A stretch of DNA of 64,000 nucleotides from Competibacter_A sp037045535 (GTDB lineage Bacteria > Pseudomonadota > Gammaproteobacteria > Competibacterales > Competibacteraceae): contig JBAOHI010000043.1 in the NCBI GenBank assembly GCA_037045535.1, positions 122,903 through 186,902 on the forward strand. The letters run 5' to 3'. How positions within the stretch are numbered: the stretch's first letter is position 1; each line of letters starts with the position of its first letter. Made by a program: the position numbers and the translations under genes. The notes beneath the pieces are model-generated. The model worked only from the letters and a program-made list of their open reading frames with translations, had not been told where the DNA came from and ran no database searches. This document shows positions 35,396 to 45,047 of the stretch, piece after piece.

Positions 35396-37336
35396 ATGAC
35401 CGAAGCTGCCGCTATCCCGCCGAAAATCGCCTGGATTTTCGGCTGCATGATCCTGTACTGGGCTTATTGCATCATCTCGGGCATCGTTGGCGCCCGACGG
35501 GCCCGCACAAGCGTCGATTATTTTCTCGCCGGCGGCAATCTGTCTCCCACTCTATTCGCCCTGGCGGCGACTGCCACCTGCTTTTCGGGCTGGACCTTCA
35601 TCGGTCATCCTGGCCTGACCTATACCGAGGGTTGGCAATACGCTTACGCTTCGTTCTACGCTCTGACGATTCCGCTCACTGGTATTCTGTTTCTCAAGCG
35701 GCAGTGGCTGTTAGGTCAACGGCACGGCTTTACCACACCCGGCGCGTTGCTGGCGTGGTACTTCCGTTCCGACCTGCTACGGATCGGGGTGGTCGGCGTC
35801 GCCCTGCTGTTCTCGGTGCCTTACATCGGCGTGCAACTCCGCGCGGCCGGGTTTCTGTTCAACGTGCTCACCGATGGGTTGCTGGGCGTCGAATTCGGGA
35901 TGTGGGTGCTGGCCAGCGTGGTTGTCAGCTATGTCGCATCCGGTGGATTGCGTACTGTCGTTTGGGTCGATGTACTGCAATTTCCCTTGCTGGCCGTCGG
36001 CATTGTCAGTGTCGGCTGGCTGACGCTGCACTATGTCGGCGGCTGGGATCGGTTTATCGCTGGCGTGATCGCCCTGGCTCAAGACGACACCGTACGAACG
36101 CCCGACGGTTATAGCCACTATCTCGCCATCCCGGGCGCGATGCAAGGGATCAGCGATGGCTTGCGGGCCATCGGCGGACCTTGGACCGGAACGATGATCC
36201 TGACTTATCTGATCGCGCTCATGGGCATTCAGGTCTCGCCAGCGTTCACGATGCTGGCACTGGCCAGCCGCCGGCCGGCGTTCGCCGTCCAACAGGTTTG
36301 GGTTTCGGCGTTCGCGATGGGTTTAATCCTGGTGGTGTTTACCGCCATTCAAGGTATCGGCGGCCACTTTCTTGGAGCGGATCGGACATTCCTGGCAGCT
36401 CACCCTGATCTGGTCAATCCGATATTGGTCGATGAATTAGGGCACCGTGACTTGCTCGATCTGCCGGGCGGGCGAGATTTACTGGTGCCGCAGCTCATCA
36501 ACCTGCTCGGCGGCACCGCGCCTTGGCTGGTGGGGCTATTGACCCTGGCGGCATTGGCCGCGATGGAATCCACCGCCTCCTGTTACATGACCACGGCCGG
36601 TGGCCTGATCGCTCACGATTTATTCCAGTGTTTTCTGAGGCCGGGCGCTGATGATCATACCCTCAAGTTCGTTGGCCGGATGGGCGTGGTGAGCGTGGTG
36701 ATGCTGGCATTGTTGGTGGCCAGTGCTTCCAGCGAAGCATTAGCGCTGTTGGGCGGCTTGGCAGTATCCTATGGCCTGCAAATGGCCCCGGCATTGGTCG
36801 GAGTGTGCTACTGGCCGTTTCTGACCCGCCAAGGCGTGATCGCCGGCTTGCTGGTCGGGTTGGTGGTAGTGACACTGACTGAAGCAGTCGGACTGAGCAA
36901 GCTCGGCATCGATGCCTGGGGCCGCTGGCCACTGACTATCCATGCCGCCGCTTGGGGGTTGCTGGCAAACTTCGGGATGGCGATCTCGTTATCGGCTTTC
37001 ACTCGCGACGATCCTGAACACAAGACGGAATGCCACCGCTGGCTGGATGAACAAACACGGTTACCGCCACGCAAACGCCGCTGGGTTCGACCGATCACGG
37101 TGCTGATGTTATTGTGGATGGGATTTGCCGCCGGACCGGGTGCCGTGCTCGGTAATACCCTGTTCGGTGACCCCGCCGATCCGACTACCTGGTTGTTCGG
37201 TTTTCCTTCGATCTGGGTCTGGCAGCTCGGCGGATGGGCAATAGGGGTCGGCTTGCTCGCGGCGCTGGCTTATTTTTTGGAACTCAGCGTTCCCACACCC
37301 GCTGACCGCCCGCCAACATCGGAATACAAACGCTAG
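35396..37336 (+). CDS. sodium:solute symporter (SSS) family protein
   Basis: A 646-residue inner-membrane protein with about 13-14 hydrophobic segments. The SSS signatures are present: 'TSVDYFLAGGNLSPTLFALA' with 'ATATCFSGWTFIGHPGLTYT' in the first helices, and 'MESTASCYMTTAGGLIAHDL' in the core, where sodium-site residues lie in this family. It resembles the pantothenate/proline-type branch, but the substrate cannot be fixed from sequence. It ends in a short hydrophilic tail. It stands alone between flgL and the CHASE sensor gene. Confidence 0.88.
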   Translation: MTEAAAIPPKIAWIFGCMILYWAYCIISGIVGARRARTSVDYFLAGGNLSPTLFALAATATCFSGWTFIGHPGLTYTEGWQYAYASFYALTIPLTGILFLKRQWLLGQRHGFTTPGALLAWYFRSDLLRIGVVGVALLFSVPYIGVQLRAAGFLFNVLTDGLLGVEFGMWVLASVVVSYVASGGLRTVVWVDVLQFPLLAVGIVSVGWLTLHYVGGWDRFIAGVIALAQDDTVRTPDGYSHYLAIPGAMQGISDGLRAIGGPWTGTMILTYLIALMGIQVSPAFTMLALASRRPAFAVQQVWVSAFAMGLILVVFTAIQGIGGHFLGADRTFLAAHPDLVNPILVDELGHRDLLDLPGGRDLLVPQLINLLGGTAPWLVGLLTLAALAAMESTASCYMTTAGGLIAHDLFQCFLRPGADDHTLKFVGRMGVVSVVMLALLVASASSEALALLGGLAVSYGLQMAPALVGVCYWPFLTRQGVIAGLLVGLVVVTLTEAVGLSKLGIDAWGRWPLTIHAAAWGLLANFGMAISLSAFTRDDPEHKTECHRWLDEQTRLPPRKRRWVRPITVLMLLWMGFAAGPGAVLGNTLFGDPADPTTWLFGFPSIWVWQLGGWAIGVGLLAALAYFLELSVPTPADRPPTSEYKR

Positions 37337-37411
37337 ACTTAGAGTTTACGCGCGGGCTGGAAAACCGGAGATTGTTACAGAAGTGCCAGCGACGCCCCGG
37401 CAAAAGCCGTC

Positions 37412-40400
37412 ATGAAAATCCGAATAAAAGCGATCCTTTCCGTCACGGTCGGATTTCTAGCGGTACTGTTGACGATTCACTCGCTGAATCGTTGGATCGT
37501 CCAACCCGCCTTCGAAAAACTGGAGAAGACCCAAGCCATCGAGGACAATGCTCGCGCGAGCGCGGCGATCCAAAGCGAGCTGCATCAGCTCGATCAGAAA
37601 GTGGCGGATTGGGCCGAATGGGACGATGCTTACGCTTTCGCCGCCAATCCTGATCCCGAGTTTATTTCATCCAATCTCGGTAACTGGCGCACGCTGGAAA
37701 AAAGTTCGCACTTGAACTGGTGCTTGATCTTCGATCGGGATGGTCGGGTGCTTTATAGCGGTGGCTATGACTCCGAATTAGGTGGAACCATAAGCCTGCG
37801 AGGATTCTCGGGCGAAAAACCTGCCATTTGGCCCTTGCTCCAACCAGTATTGGAAAAACGAGCTCTCGCAGGTTTACTGCGCACCGAACACGGACTGCTG
37901 CTATTAGCCGCGCGCCCTATCCTGACGACTCAGGGTACCGGACCGGCGCACGGCGTCTTGGTCTTCGGCCGATTCATGGATGTACCCTTGCTGCGCGAGC
38001 TGGCCGAGCAAACCAAAGTTGCTTTCGAGCTGTTCGCGGATCTGGACCCACGTCTATCGCCGATCGAGCGCGACTACTTGACAGCCCTACGGCCTGACGA
38101 ACCGCTGTTGCGTCCGGGCCCTGAGGAAGCCTTGTTCGTATATGAGGCGCTCCAGGATATCCAAGCAAAACCGGTCGCGTTGCTCCGCACGCCGATCCGG
38201 CAAGAAATTTCCACCACAGCGAGAAATACCAGCCGTGCCTTGATGGGCGCGCTTGCACTGACGGTTTTGACGCTGCTGATCGGCGGAGTACTTTTCATTG
38301 CTCGGACTCGGCGCAAGGTAGAGATAGCCGCTCCGGCCACAGCCTGGGGAATCGCAACTCTCACCGCGTTGATCGGGCTCGCGTTGACCACCAGCGCATT
38401 CGTGGAATTTCGCCAGCGCGGGCGGGATTCGCTGGAGCGTCGCTTCCAAAGCATCGCAGCGGAACGAAGCGGCATCATCGTCGAGAAGTTCAAAGGGACC
38501 CTGCGGGATCTCGGCGCCGTACAACGCTTTTTCATCGGCTCCGAATCGGTCAGCCGGCTGGAATTCCATCGCTTTGTCGCGCCGATTCTCGACTATCGCG
38601 ACTTCCAGGCTCTGGAATGGATTCCAAGGGTTGTGCGGAATCAGCGCGCGGCATTCGAAGCCACCGCTCGCAAGGATGGTTTTCCCAGTTTCCAGTTTAC
38701 TGAGCGGGATCTAGAAGGACGGCTCGTGTCCGCCGGCGCCCGCGACGTGTATTTTCCGGTTTATTATCTGGAGCCTTATGCTGGCAACGAAGCTGCCCTA
38801 GGTTTCAGTCCCGATTCGGTTCATCCAGCACGGGGAGTTGCACTCCTGCAAGCCTGGGAGACCGGTCGACTGACCATTACCGAGCGCTACGTTCTGGTGC
38901 AGGAAACCGCTCAACGCTACTCGGTGCTCGCGTTCGCCCCGGTCTATCGAGGCGGAGAAGATCCGCTCGATGTGAAAGCGCGTCGCGAGCGGTTACAAGG
39001 CTTCGTCCTCGGGGTGATCCGGGTTGGCGACATTGTCGAAAATGCCCTTACCAATATCAAGCCTCAAGGGCTTGGGTTCTATTTGATCGGACCTCTCTGC
39101 ACCAAAGGAACGGCAGCTGCTTTACAGCGCGGCGTTCGGCCGTCGAGACCGAGCAAATGACCATCGATATGCCATCACCCTACTCACCGGGATTTTCCGA
39201 TGGGTGATCGGATCTGGCGGATCGAGGTTCAGCCGACCACCGCTTTCGTCGCGGGTAATGCCGACTACACCCAGCGTTGGATTCTCGTGGCGGGCGTACT
39301 ACTCACTTTCCTGATAACGCTTTATCTGTTTGCTACGGTATCCCAGCGCCGACGGGCGGAAGCGTTGGTCGAGACCCGCACCCTCCAACTACAGGAGCGC
39401 GAGCAATTGTTTCGCCTGATATTCGAAAAGGCGGGCGATGGTGCCTTGCTGATCGATGGCGGGCAATTTATCGATTGCAACGAAACGGTTCTGGTGATGC
39501 TGGGAGCGACGACGCGAGAGCAAGTGATCCAGCACTGTCCAGCCGATTTGTCGCCGGTACGCCAACCCGACGGACGGTTGTCCGTTGAAAAGTCGGAGGA
39601 GATCGCCGCCAGGGCTTTTCGGGAAGGCGGGCAACAGTTTGAATGGGTGAATCGCCGCTTTGATGGCTCGGATTTTTGGGTCGAAGTGCAACTAACGCCA
39701 GTTCCTTGGCACGGACAGCCGATTTTGTATGTCACCTGGCGGGATATTACCGAGCGCAAACAGGCTGAGATAGCGTTGCGGGAAAGCGAGGAGCGATTCC
39801 GCATCTTGCACGAAGCTTCGTTTGGGGGAATCGCCATTCACGAAAATGGCATTATTCTGGAATGCAATCAAGGATTGGCTGAAATCACTGGCTTCTCGAT
39901 GGTCGAACTCGCCGGCATGAGCAGTTTATTGCTGATCGCCCCTGAATGGCGGGAACTGGTGATGCAGCATATTTTGAACGGGTATTCCAAAATTTACGAG
40001 GTTGAGGGATTACGCAAGGATGGCACGATCTACCCTTTGGAGATTCATGGAAAAAACATCCCTTACCAAGGACGCCCGGTGCGGGTGACGGAGTTTCGCG
40101 ACATTACTGACCGGCAGCGAGCCGAGGAACGTCAGCGTCTGGCGGCGGCAGTGTTCGAGGCGGCTCGGGAATCCATCATCGTGACCGATGTAAACGAATG
40201 CATTATTGCCGTCAATCCCGCTTTCACCGACCTGAGCGGGTATTCAGAAGCCGAGGTACTGGGTAAAAACCCGCGGCTGCTTAAGTCCGATCGCCAGTCG
40301 GAAGCCTATTATGCAGCGATGTGGCAAATCATCGCGACTGAAGGCACCTGGCAGGGTGAGCTCTGGAACCGGCGCAAGGACGGTGGGCTTTATCTGGCGC

Positions 40401-41816
40401 TGGCGACCATCAGCGAAGTGCATGATGCGGCGGGTCGGGTCGCGTATTACGTCGGCATCGCCACCGACATCACCCATCAGAAAGAGGCCGAGCAACGCAT
40501 CGAGCATTTGGCCTACTACGACGCCCTGACCGATTTGCCCAACCGGATCCTGCTCGCTCAGCGCGCCAAACTGGCGCTAGCGCTAGCGGCACGCCGAGGT
40601 GAGGAGCTGGCGATTCTGTTTCTCGACCTGGATCGGTTTAAGGAAGTCAACGATTCTCTCGGCCATGCTGAAGGCGATGCTTTGCTCATGCAGGTCGCGG
40701 CTCGGCTCAAGGGTCTCACCCGGGAAGCGGACATGGTTTGCCGGCTGGGAGGCGACGAATTCGTGTTGCTCCTGCCGGATGCCGATCAAATGGGCGCGCT
40801 ACGGGTCGCCAACCGGTTGCTGACCGCTTTTCGTGAACCGTTTACCGTCGCTGGCCATAACCTGCACACGACCATTTCGGTCGGCATCGCCCTCTATCCC
40901 CGCGATGGAACGACGTTCGACGATTTGCTAAAGAATGCCGACACCGCTTTATATCGGGCCAAACAAGAAGGCCGCAACACTCAAGTGTTCTACGCGCGCG
41001 AAATGAATGTTGCTAGCATCGAGCGGCTGGTTCTGGAGTCGGAATTGCGCAAGGCTATCGAAAATGGCGACTTGGTCGCCTATTTTCAGCCCAAGGTCGA
41101 TTTGACCGACGGGCGGCTGGTTGGTGCCGAGGCGCTAGTCCGCTGGCGACATCCCGAGCAGGGTTTGATCCCGCCAGGACGCTTTATTCCCGTGGCGGAA
41201 GCGAGCGGCCTTATCGTCGCGTTGGGAAACTGGATGCTGAAAGCCGTTTGCCGGCAACTCGCGGCATGGCGCGAGGCCGGCTTGCCGCCGCTGAGCGTGG
41301 CGGTGAATTTGGAGGCTCGCCATTTCCGCGATCCAGAATGCCCCCAACACATTTGCGATCTGCTGGCAGCACACGGATTGGGATCTGACGCATTGGAGCT
41401 AGAGCTGACTGAATCCAGCCTGCTCGATGCCAGTACCCAAACGACGGATACGCTGTTAGCCCTTCAGCAGTTGGGCATCGGACTGGCCATCGACGATTTC
41501 GGCACGGGGTATTCGAGCCTAAGCTATCTCAAGCGCCTGCCGATCACGGCGCTGAAAATCGATCAGACGTTTGTGCGTGATTTGGTCGTCGACTCCGACG
41601 ATCGCATCCTCGCGGCCACCATCGTCAATCTGGGCCATAGCCTGGGATTGAAGGTCGTGGCCGAGGGCGTGGAAACCGAAGAACAGCAGACAGATCCTCA
41701 TCGATCAAGGCTGCGACTTCGCCCAAGGTTACTTGTTCGGTCGCCCCATGCCAGCGGATCAGTTTGCCGAATGGGTGCGTGATCGATTAGCGGATCCGTT
41801 GACCCGCATCTGCTGA
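37412..41816 (+). CDS. CHASE4-CHASE-PAS-PAS-PAS-GGDEF-EAL sensor, dual c-di-GMP enzyme (three frameshifts)
   Basis: When repaired, one protein of about 1,468 residues. Order: TM1 (about 7-25), periplasmic CHASE4-like domain ('LDQKVADWAEWDDAYAFAAN', 'LNWCLIFDRDGRVLYSGGYD'), two TMs, a CHASE domain ('FVAPILDYRDFQALEWIPRV'), and a further TM ('WILVAGVLLTFLITLYLF'). Three PAS regions, GGDEF ('RLGGDEFVLLLPDAD') and EAL ('GAEALVRWRHPEQGLIPPG', 'DDFGTGYSSLSYLKRLPI') follow. One piece ends at 39160, the next begins at about 39200. Breaks at about 39085 (extra G in ATCGGACC) and 39195 compensate each other. A third at about 41690 hides the normal end (ILIDQGCDFAQGYLFGRPMP) and the stop at 41814-41816. 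Both active sites look intact, so synthesis and breakdown of c-di-GMP are both possible. Confidence 0.88.
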
Positions 41817-41858
41817 ACCGATCACCCAGTGACGAAATGAGCCGGCCATAGCCGTCGG

Positions 41859-42077
41859 TCACGGGCGCCAGAACGGTTTGTTCCCTTCCCGAAGCGCATC
41901 GGCGCGACTGATGCCGATATCTTTCAGCATCGCATCGTCGAGGCTCAGCAGGGCCCGACGCTGGCAATATACTTCGTACCATTCCCACAACCGAGCCAAC
42001 GCGGCACGGAGGCGAACCCGAATACCGGGAGGGTTTTCGGAGGGGATATCCAGGTATAAGGTGGCATCGCGGAACAT
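41859..42077 (-). CDS. DUF1127 (YjiS-like) small protein
   Basis: This 72-residue protein has an arginine-rich amphipathic helix ('RVRLRAALARLWEWYEVYCQ') followed by the DUF1127 core 'RRALLSLDDAMLKDIGISRA' with 'DALREGNKPFW'. Members of this family in alpha- and gammaproteobacteria affect RNA turnover, phosphate and carbon metabolism or stress responses. It is divergent from the LysR gene 115 bp away; small DUF1127 genes are often under the neighbouring regulator. A good -35/-10 pair (TTGGAT, 18 bases, CATACT) lies upstream on the minus strand. Confidence 0.9.
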   Translation of the reverse strand: MFRDATLYLDIPSENPPGIRVRLRAALARLWEWYEVYCQRRALLSLDDAMLKDIGISRADALREGNKPFWRP

Positions 42078-42126
42078 GGTTTAATCCTCGCTGATTTCGA
42101 TCTGAAGGCAGTATGCTGGCGAAAAA

Positions 42127-42182
42127 TCGATTCATCCAACGAATAAGTTTGATATGATCGATTTGTATTCTTGATGAATCGA
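42127..42182. promoter_or_regulatory. inverted repeat in the DUF1127-LysR intergenic region
   Basis: TCGATTCATC (42127-42136) is the exact reverse complement of GATGAATCGA (42173-42182). The arms flank AT-rich promoter DNA between the divergent genes. A LysR regulator could bind both arms and loop the DNA to control the pair. Confidence 0.45.
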
Positions 42183-42192
42183 GAGCCTTGCC

Positions 42193-43089
42193 ATGTCCGT
42201 CCAACTCGATCCCGATTTGCTGCGCACATTCGTTGCCATCGTCGATGCTGGCGGTTTCACCCAAGCCGCCAAGCAGGTGCATCGCACGCAATCAGCCGTT
42301 TCCATGCAGGTGCGACGGCTGGAAGAGACGCTGGATCGAACCTTGTTTCAGCGCGATGGTCGCGGCGTCCAGCTCTCATCCGACGGGGAAGCCCTGCTCG
42401 GCTATGCGCGTCGGTTGTTGAAGCTGCATGATGAAGCGGTCGCGGCCCTGACTCGTCCCGATTTGTCCGGGCTAGTGCGGATCGGTACGCCGGACGACTA
42501 CGTCGGGCGTTTCCTGCCCGAAATTCTGGTGCGGTTTGCCCGTGCTTTCCCGCGGGTGCAGGTGGAAGTGAACTGCGAGCCCAGCGTGACCTTGCGGCGG
42601 ATGCTGACCGAGGATCGGCTCGATCTGGCGCTGGTCACCTGCCCGCCGGGAGCGGAAACCGGCGAGGTGGTGCGCCGCGAAGCGACGGTGTGGGCCACCG
42701 CCGAACGCCATTTGGCCCACGAATGCGAGCCGCTACCGCTGGCGCTATTTCAGTGCGGTTGTCCGTTTCGTGACTGGGCGCTGGCCGGTCTGAGCGGCCT
42801 GGGGCGACCGTACCGGGTCGCTTACACCAGCGCCAGCATCGCCGGTATTCTGGCAGCGGTGACGGCCGGCTTGGCGGTGACCGTACTGTGCCGCAGTATC
42901 TTGCCGACTGGCGTGCGGCCGCTCGGCATCGAGGAAGGCTTTCCGCCATTGCCATCGGCCAGCATCGCGCTGCATCGGGGCAGCTCGGTTTCAGCGGTAG
43001 CGGAATGTTTGGCCGACTACATTCGCGAGGGCTTCGGCGCGGACGCGCCGCTGGTTTCTAGCGTCGACCGCATTTCAGTGGCCGCCTGA
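42193..43089 (+). CDS. LysR-family transcriptional regulator
   Basis: This 298-residue protein has the winged helix-turn-helix at residues 1-65 ('LLRTFVAIVDAGGFTQAAKQ', 'VHRTQSAVSMQVRRLEETLD') and the effector-binding periplasmic-protein-like domain after residue 90 ('VRIGTPDDYVGRFLPEILVR', 'DRLDLALVTCPPGAETGEVV'). It is divergent from the DUF1127 gene and its 3' end overlaps the end of the convergent tetR-family gene by 15 bp. The effector is unknown. Confidence 0.93.
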   Translation: MSVQLDPDLLRTFVAIVDAGGFTQAAKQVHRTQSAVSMQVRRLEETLDRTLFQRDGRGVQLSSDGEALLGYARRLLKLHDEAVAALTRPDLSGLVRIGTPDDYVGRFLPEILVRFARAFPRVQVEVNCEPSVTLRRMLTEDRLDLALVTCPPGAETGEVVRREATVWATAERHLAHECEPLPLALFQCGCPFRDWALAGLSGLGRPYRVAYTSASIAGILAAVTAGLAVTVLCRSILPTGVRPLGIEEGFPPLPSASIALHRGSSVSAVAECLADYIREGFGADAPLVSSVDRISVAA

Positions 43090-43698
43090 AGCGCGCAGTC
43101 CCAACAGATACGCATCCACTAGGCCGGGCGCGTATTCGGCCAGCGGAAACAGAGCTGGCTCCAGGGTCCAGTTGACGACGAGACCGTCGAGCAAGGCGAT
43201 CAGTCCAACGGCTGCTTGCCTCGGACACGCGCTACTTGGTAGCTGGCCCGCCTCCCGGGCGCGTTGCATCGCGTCTTCCAGCAAGGCGATGAAGCGTCGC
43301 CCACATTCCAGATGGCTGTCGCGAATGACGGCCATCTCGTCCACATACTCGCATTTGTGCCAAGCGATCTCGAACACCCGCTGGTAGCGCGGATCCTGCG
43401 CTAGCTGTTGCAGAAAATCCACCGCCAGGCCACGGATAAACCCCAGTGGGTCGCTATCGGTCACGATGCCGGCATTGCAACGGGCTTCCTCGGGATCGAG
43501 CACCCGTTTGATCATGGCGTCGTAGAGATCGGCCTTGTTCCTGAAATGCCAGTAAATGGCGCCGCGCGTCACGCTGGCCTCGTCCGCGATGTCCGCCAAG
43601 GACGTACGGGACACACCTTGGCGTTGAAAAACCTGCTCGGCGGCATCCAGGATGCGATTACGGGTTTCCTGGGCTTCTTCTTTCGTTTTCCTCGCCAC
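43075..43698 (-). CDS. acrR: TetR/AcrR-family repressor of the adjacent RND pump
   Basis: A 207-residue repressor starting at GTG 43698, which has GGGAGG six bases upstream. The longer frame from 43737 would run through the operator and is less likely. The AcrR-type N-terminus is clear: 'RKTKEEAQETRNRILDAAEQ', 'VFQRQGVSRTSLADIADEAS' and 'VTRGAIYWHFRNKADLYDAM'. The C-terminal ligand domain follows the AcrR/TtgR pattern. It is divergent from the RND adaptor gene, with an acr-like 24-bp operator between them, so it probably represses both itself and the pump until a drug or metabolite binds. Confidence 0.9.
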   Translation of the reverse strand: MARKTKEEAQETRNRILDAAEQVFQRQGVSRTSLADIADEASVTRGAIYWHFRNKADLYDAMIKRVLDPEEARCNAGIVTDSDPLGFIRGLAVDFLQQLAQDPRYQRVFEIAWHKCEYVDEMAVIRDSHLECGRRFIALLEDAMQRAREAGQLPSSACPRQAAVGLIALLDGLVVNWTLEPALFPLAEYAPGLVDAYLLGLRASGGH

Positions 43699-43728
43699 GC
43701 GCGACCTCCCGGCGATGCCGAGGCCATT

Positions 43729-43752
43729 TACATACATACATGAACGTATGTA
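43729..43752. promoter_or_regulatory. acr-like operator between the TetR and RND genes
   Basis: TACATAC, ten bases, GTATGTA. The arms and the 24-bp length equal the operator bound by AcrR upstream of acrAB in Escherichia coli, and an extra TACATAC register gives overlapping symmetry. It lies between divergent repressor and pump genes. Confidence 0.85.
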
Positions 43753-43907
43753 TTATCAACTATCATGATCGGCGATTCAAACCCGGTTATCGCCTTTCCG
43801 CTCTGAATAAAGTTTAGCCTGCCGCCACCGTGCCAGGAACGTGACTTTTTCGGACTCTCCGAAGCGCCTTTGGAGAACACTACGGTCCCGTCCCACAAGG
43901 AACGCCT

Positions 43908-45038
43908 ATGGCCAAGAAAATTATCTTCACTCTCGTCATTGTGTTGATCTTGGTGGGTACGCTCGCCGGTATCAAAGGATTGCAATTCAAAACGATGTTC
44001 GCGCAGGGCGCCAATTTTGTGCCACCGCCCGAAACCGTCACGACCACCGAAGCAAAACAAGATACTTGGCAGCCTACCTTGACCGCCGTCGGTTCCGTGG
44101 CTGCTGTCCAGGGCGTGGTGCTCGGCGCCGAAATGTCGGGCGCGGTCAAAAACATCGCGTTCGAATCGGGCGCGACCGTGCGGGCCGGAGACCTGCTGGT
44201 CGAACTCGACTCGTCGGTGGAACAGGCCCAACTGCGCTCGGCCATGGCCAGCGCCGACCTGGCTCGCCTCAACCTGGAGCGGGCCCGCGAATTGCGCGAA
44301 AAGAAGATGATGTCCCAAGCTGACTTGGACAGTGCCGAAGCCCAAGCCAAGCAAGCCAACGCCCAAATCGACAATATCCGCGCGGTGATCGCCAAAAAAG
44401 CCATTCGTGCTCCCTTTGCGGGCCGGACCGGTATCCGTCAGATCAATCTTGGCCAGTTCCTCGACAACGGCGCTGCGGTCGTCACCTTGCAATCGCTCGA
44501 TCCCGTGTACGTGAATTTTTCGTTGCCGCAGCAGGATCTAGCTCGACTCGGCGTGGGGATGGCCGTGCGCGTCACCACCGATGCGTTCCCAGGACAGAAT
44601 TTCGAGGGCAAGCTCACCGCTATCAACCCGGAAGTCGATGCCGTGACCCGCAACGTCCGCCTGCAAGCCACCCTGGCCAACCCCGCCGGCAAACTGCGAC
44701 CCGGCATGTACGTCAACGTCGCGGCCGTGTTGTCCCAGATGGAACAGGTGCTGATGATTCCTGCCACGGCGGTGCTGTACGCGCCCTACGGCGATTCGGT
44801 CTTCGTGGTCGAGGACAAAAAGGACGAAAAGACTGGCGCGACCGGTAAGGTGTTGAACCAGAAATTCGTGCGACTCGGCAAGACACGCGGTGATTTCGTG
44901 GTCGTGACCTCGGGGTTGGAAGCTGGGCAAACCATCGTCACCACCGGGGTATTCAAGCTCCGCAACGGCATGAGCGTCGTGGTCGATAACAAGTTAGCGC
45001 CCAGCCTCCAGCTCGCGCCCAAACCAGCCAACTCCTAG
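43908..45038 (+). CDS. RND efflux periplasmic adaptor (MexH/AcrA-like)
   Basis: This 376-residue membrane fusion protein has an N-terminal signal/anchor helix (about residues 5-23), the lipoyl half-motif 'GAEMSGAVKNIAFESGATVR', a coiled-coil hairpin (about 100-160, 'ADLARLNLERARELREKKMM') and the second lipoyl half 'AIRAPFAGRTGIRQINLGQF'. Beta-barrel regions ('LIPATAVLYAPYGDSVF'-like) close it. No lipobox Cys is seen, unlike AcrA. It bridges the inner-membrane pump coded next (9 bp gap) to an outer-membrane channel that is not in this window. Probably regulated by the divergent TetR protein. Confidence 0.92.
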   Translation: MAKKIIFTLVIVLILVGTLAGIKGLQFKTMFAQGANFVPPPETVTTTEAKQDTWQPTLTAVGSVAAVQGVVLGAEMSGAVKNIAFESGATVRAGDLLVELDSSVEQAQLRSAMASADLARLNLERARELREKKMMSQADLDSAEAQAKQANAQIDNIRAVIAKKAIRAPFAGRTGIRQINLGQFLDNGAAVVTLQSLDPVYVNFSLPQQDLARLGVGMAVRVTTDAFPGQNFEGKLTAINPEVDAVTRNVRLQATLANPAGKLRPGMYVNVAAVLSQMEQVLMIPATAVLYAPYGDSVFVVEDKKDEKTGATGKVLNQKFVRLGKTRGDFVVVTSGLEAGQTIVTTGVFKLRNGMSVVVDNKLAPSLQLAPKPANS

Positions 45039-45047
45039 GTCGGCGAG

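Noticed and set aside
35311..36114. 267-residue plus-strand open frame overlapping the SSS transporter
   Set aside because: Arg/His-rich shadow frame; the transporter frame carries the membrane segments.
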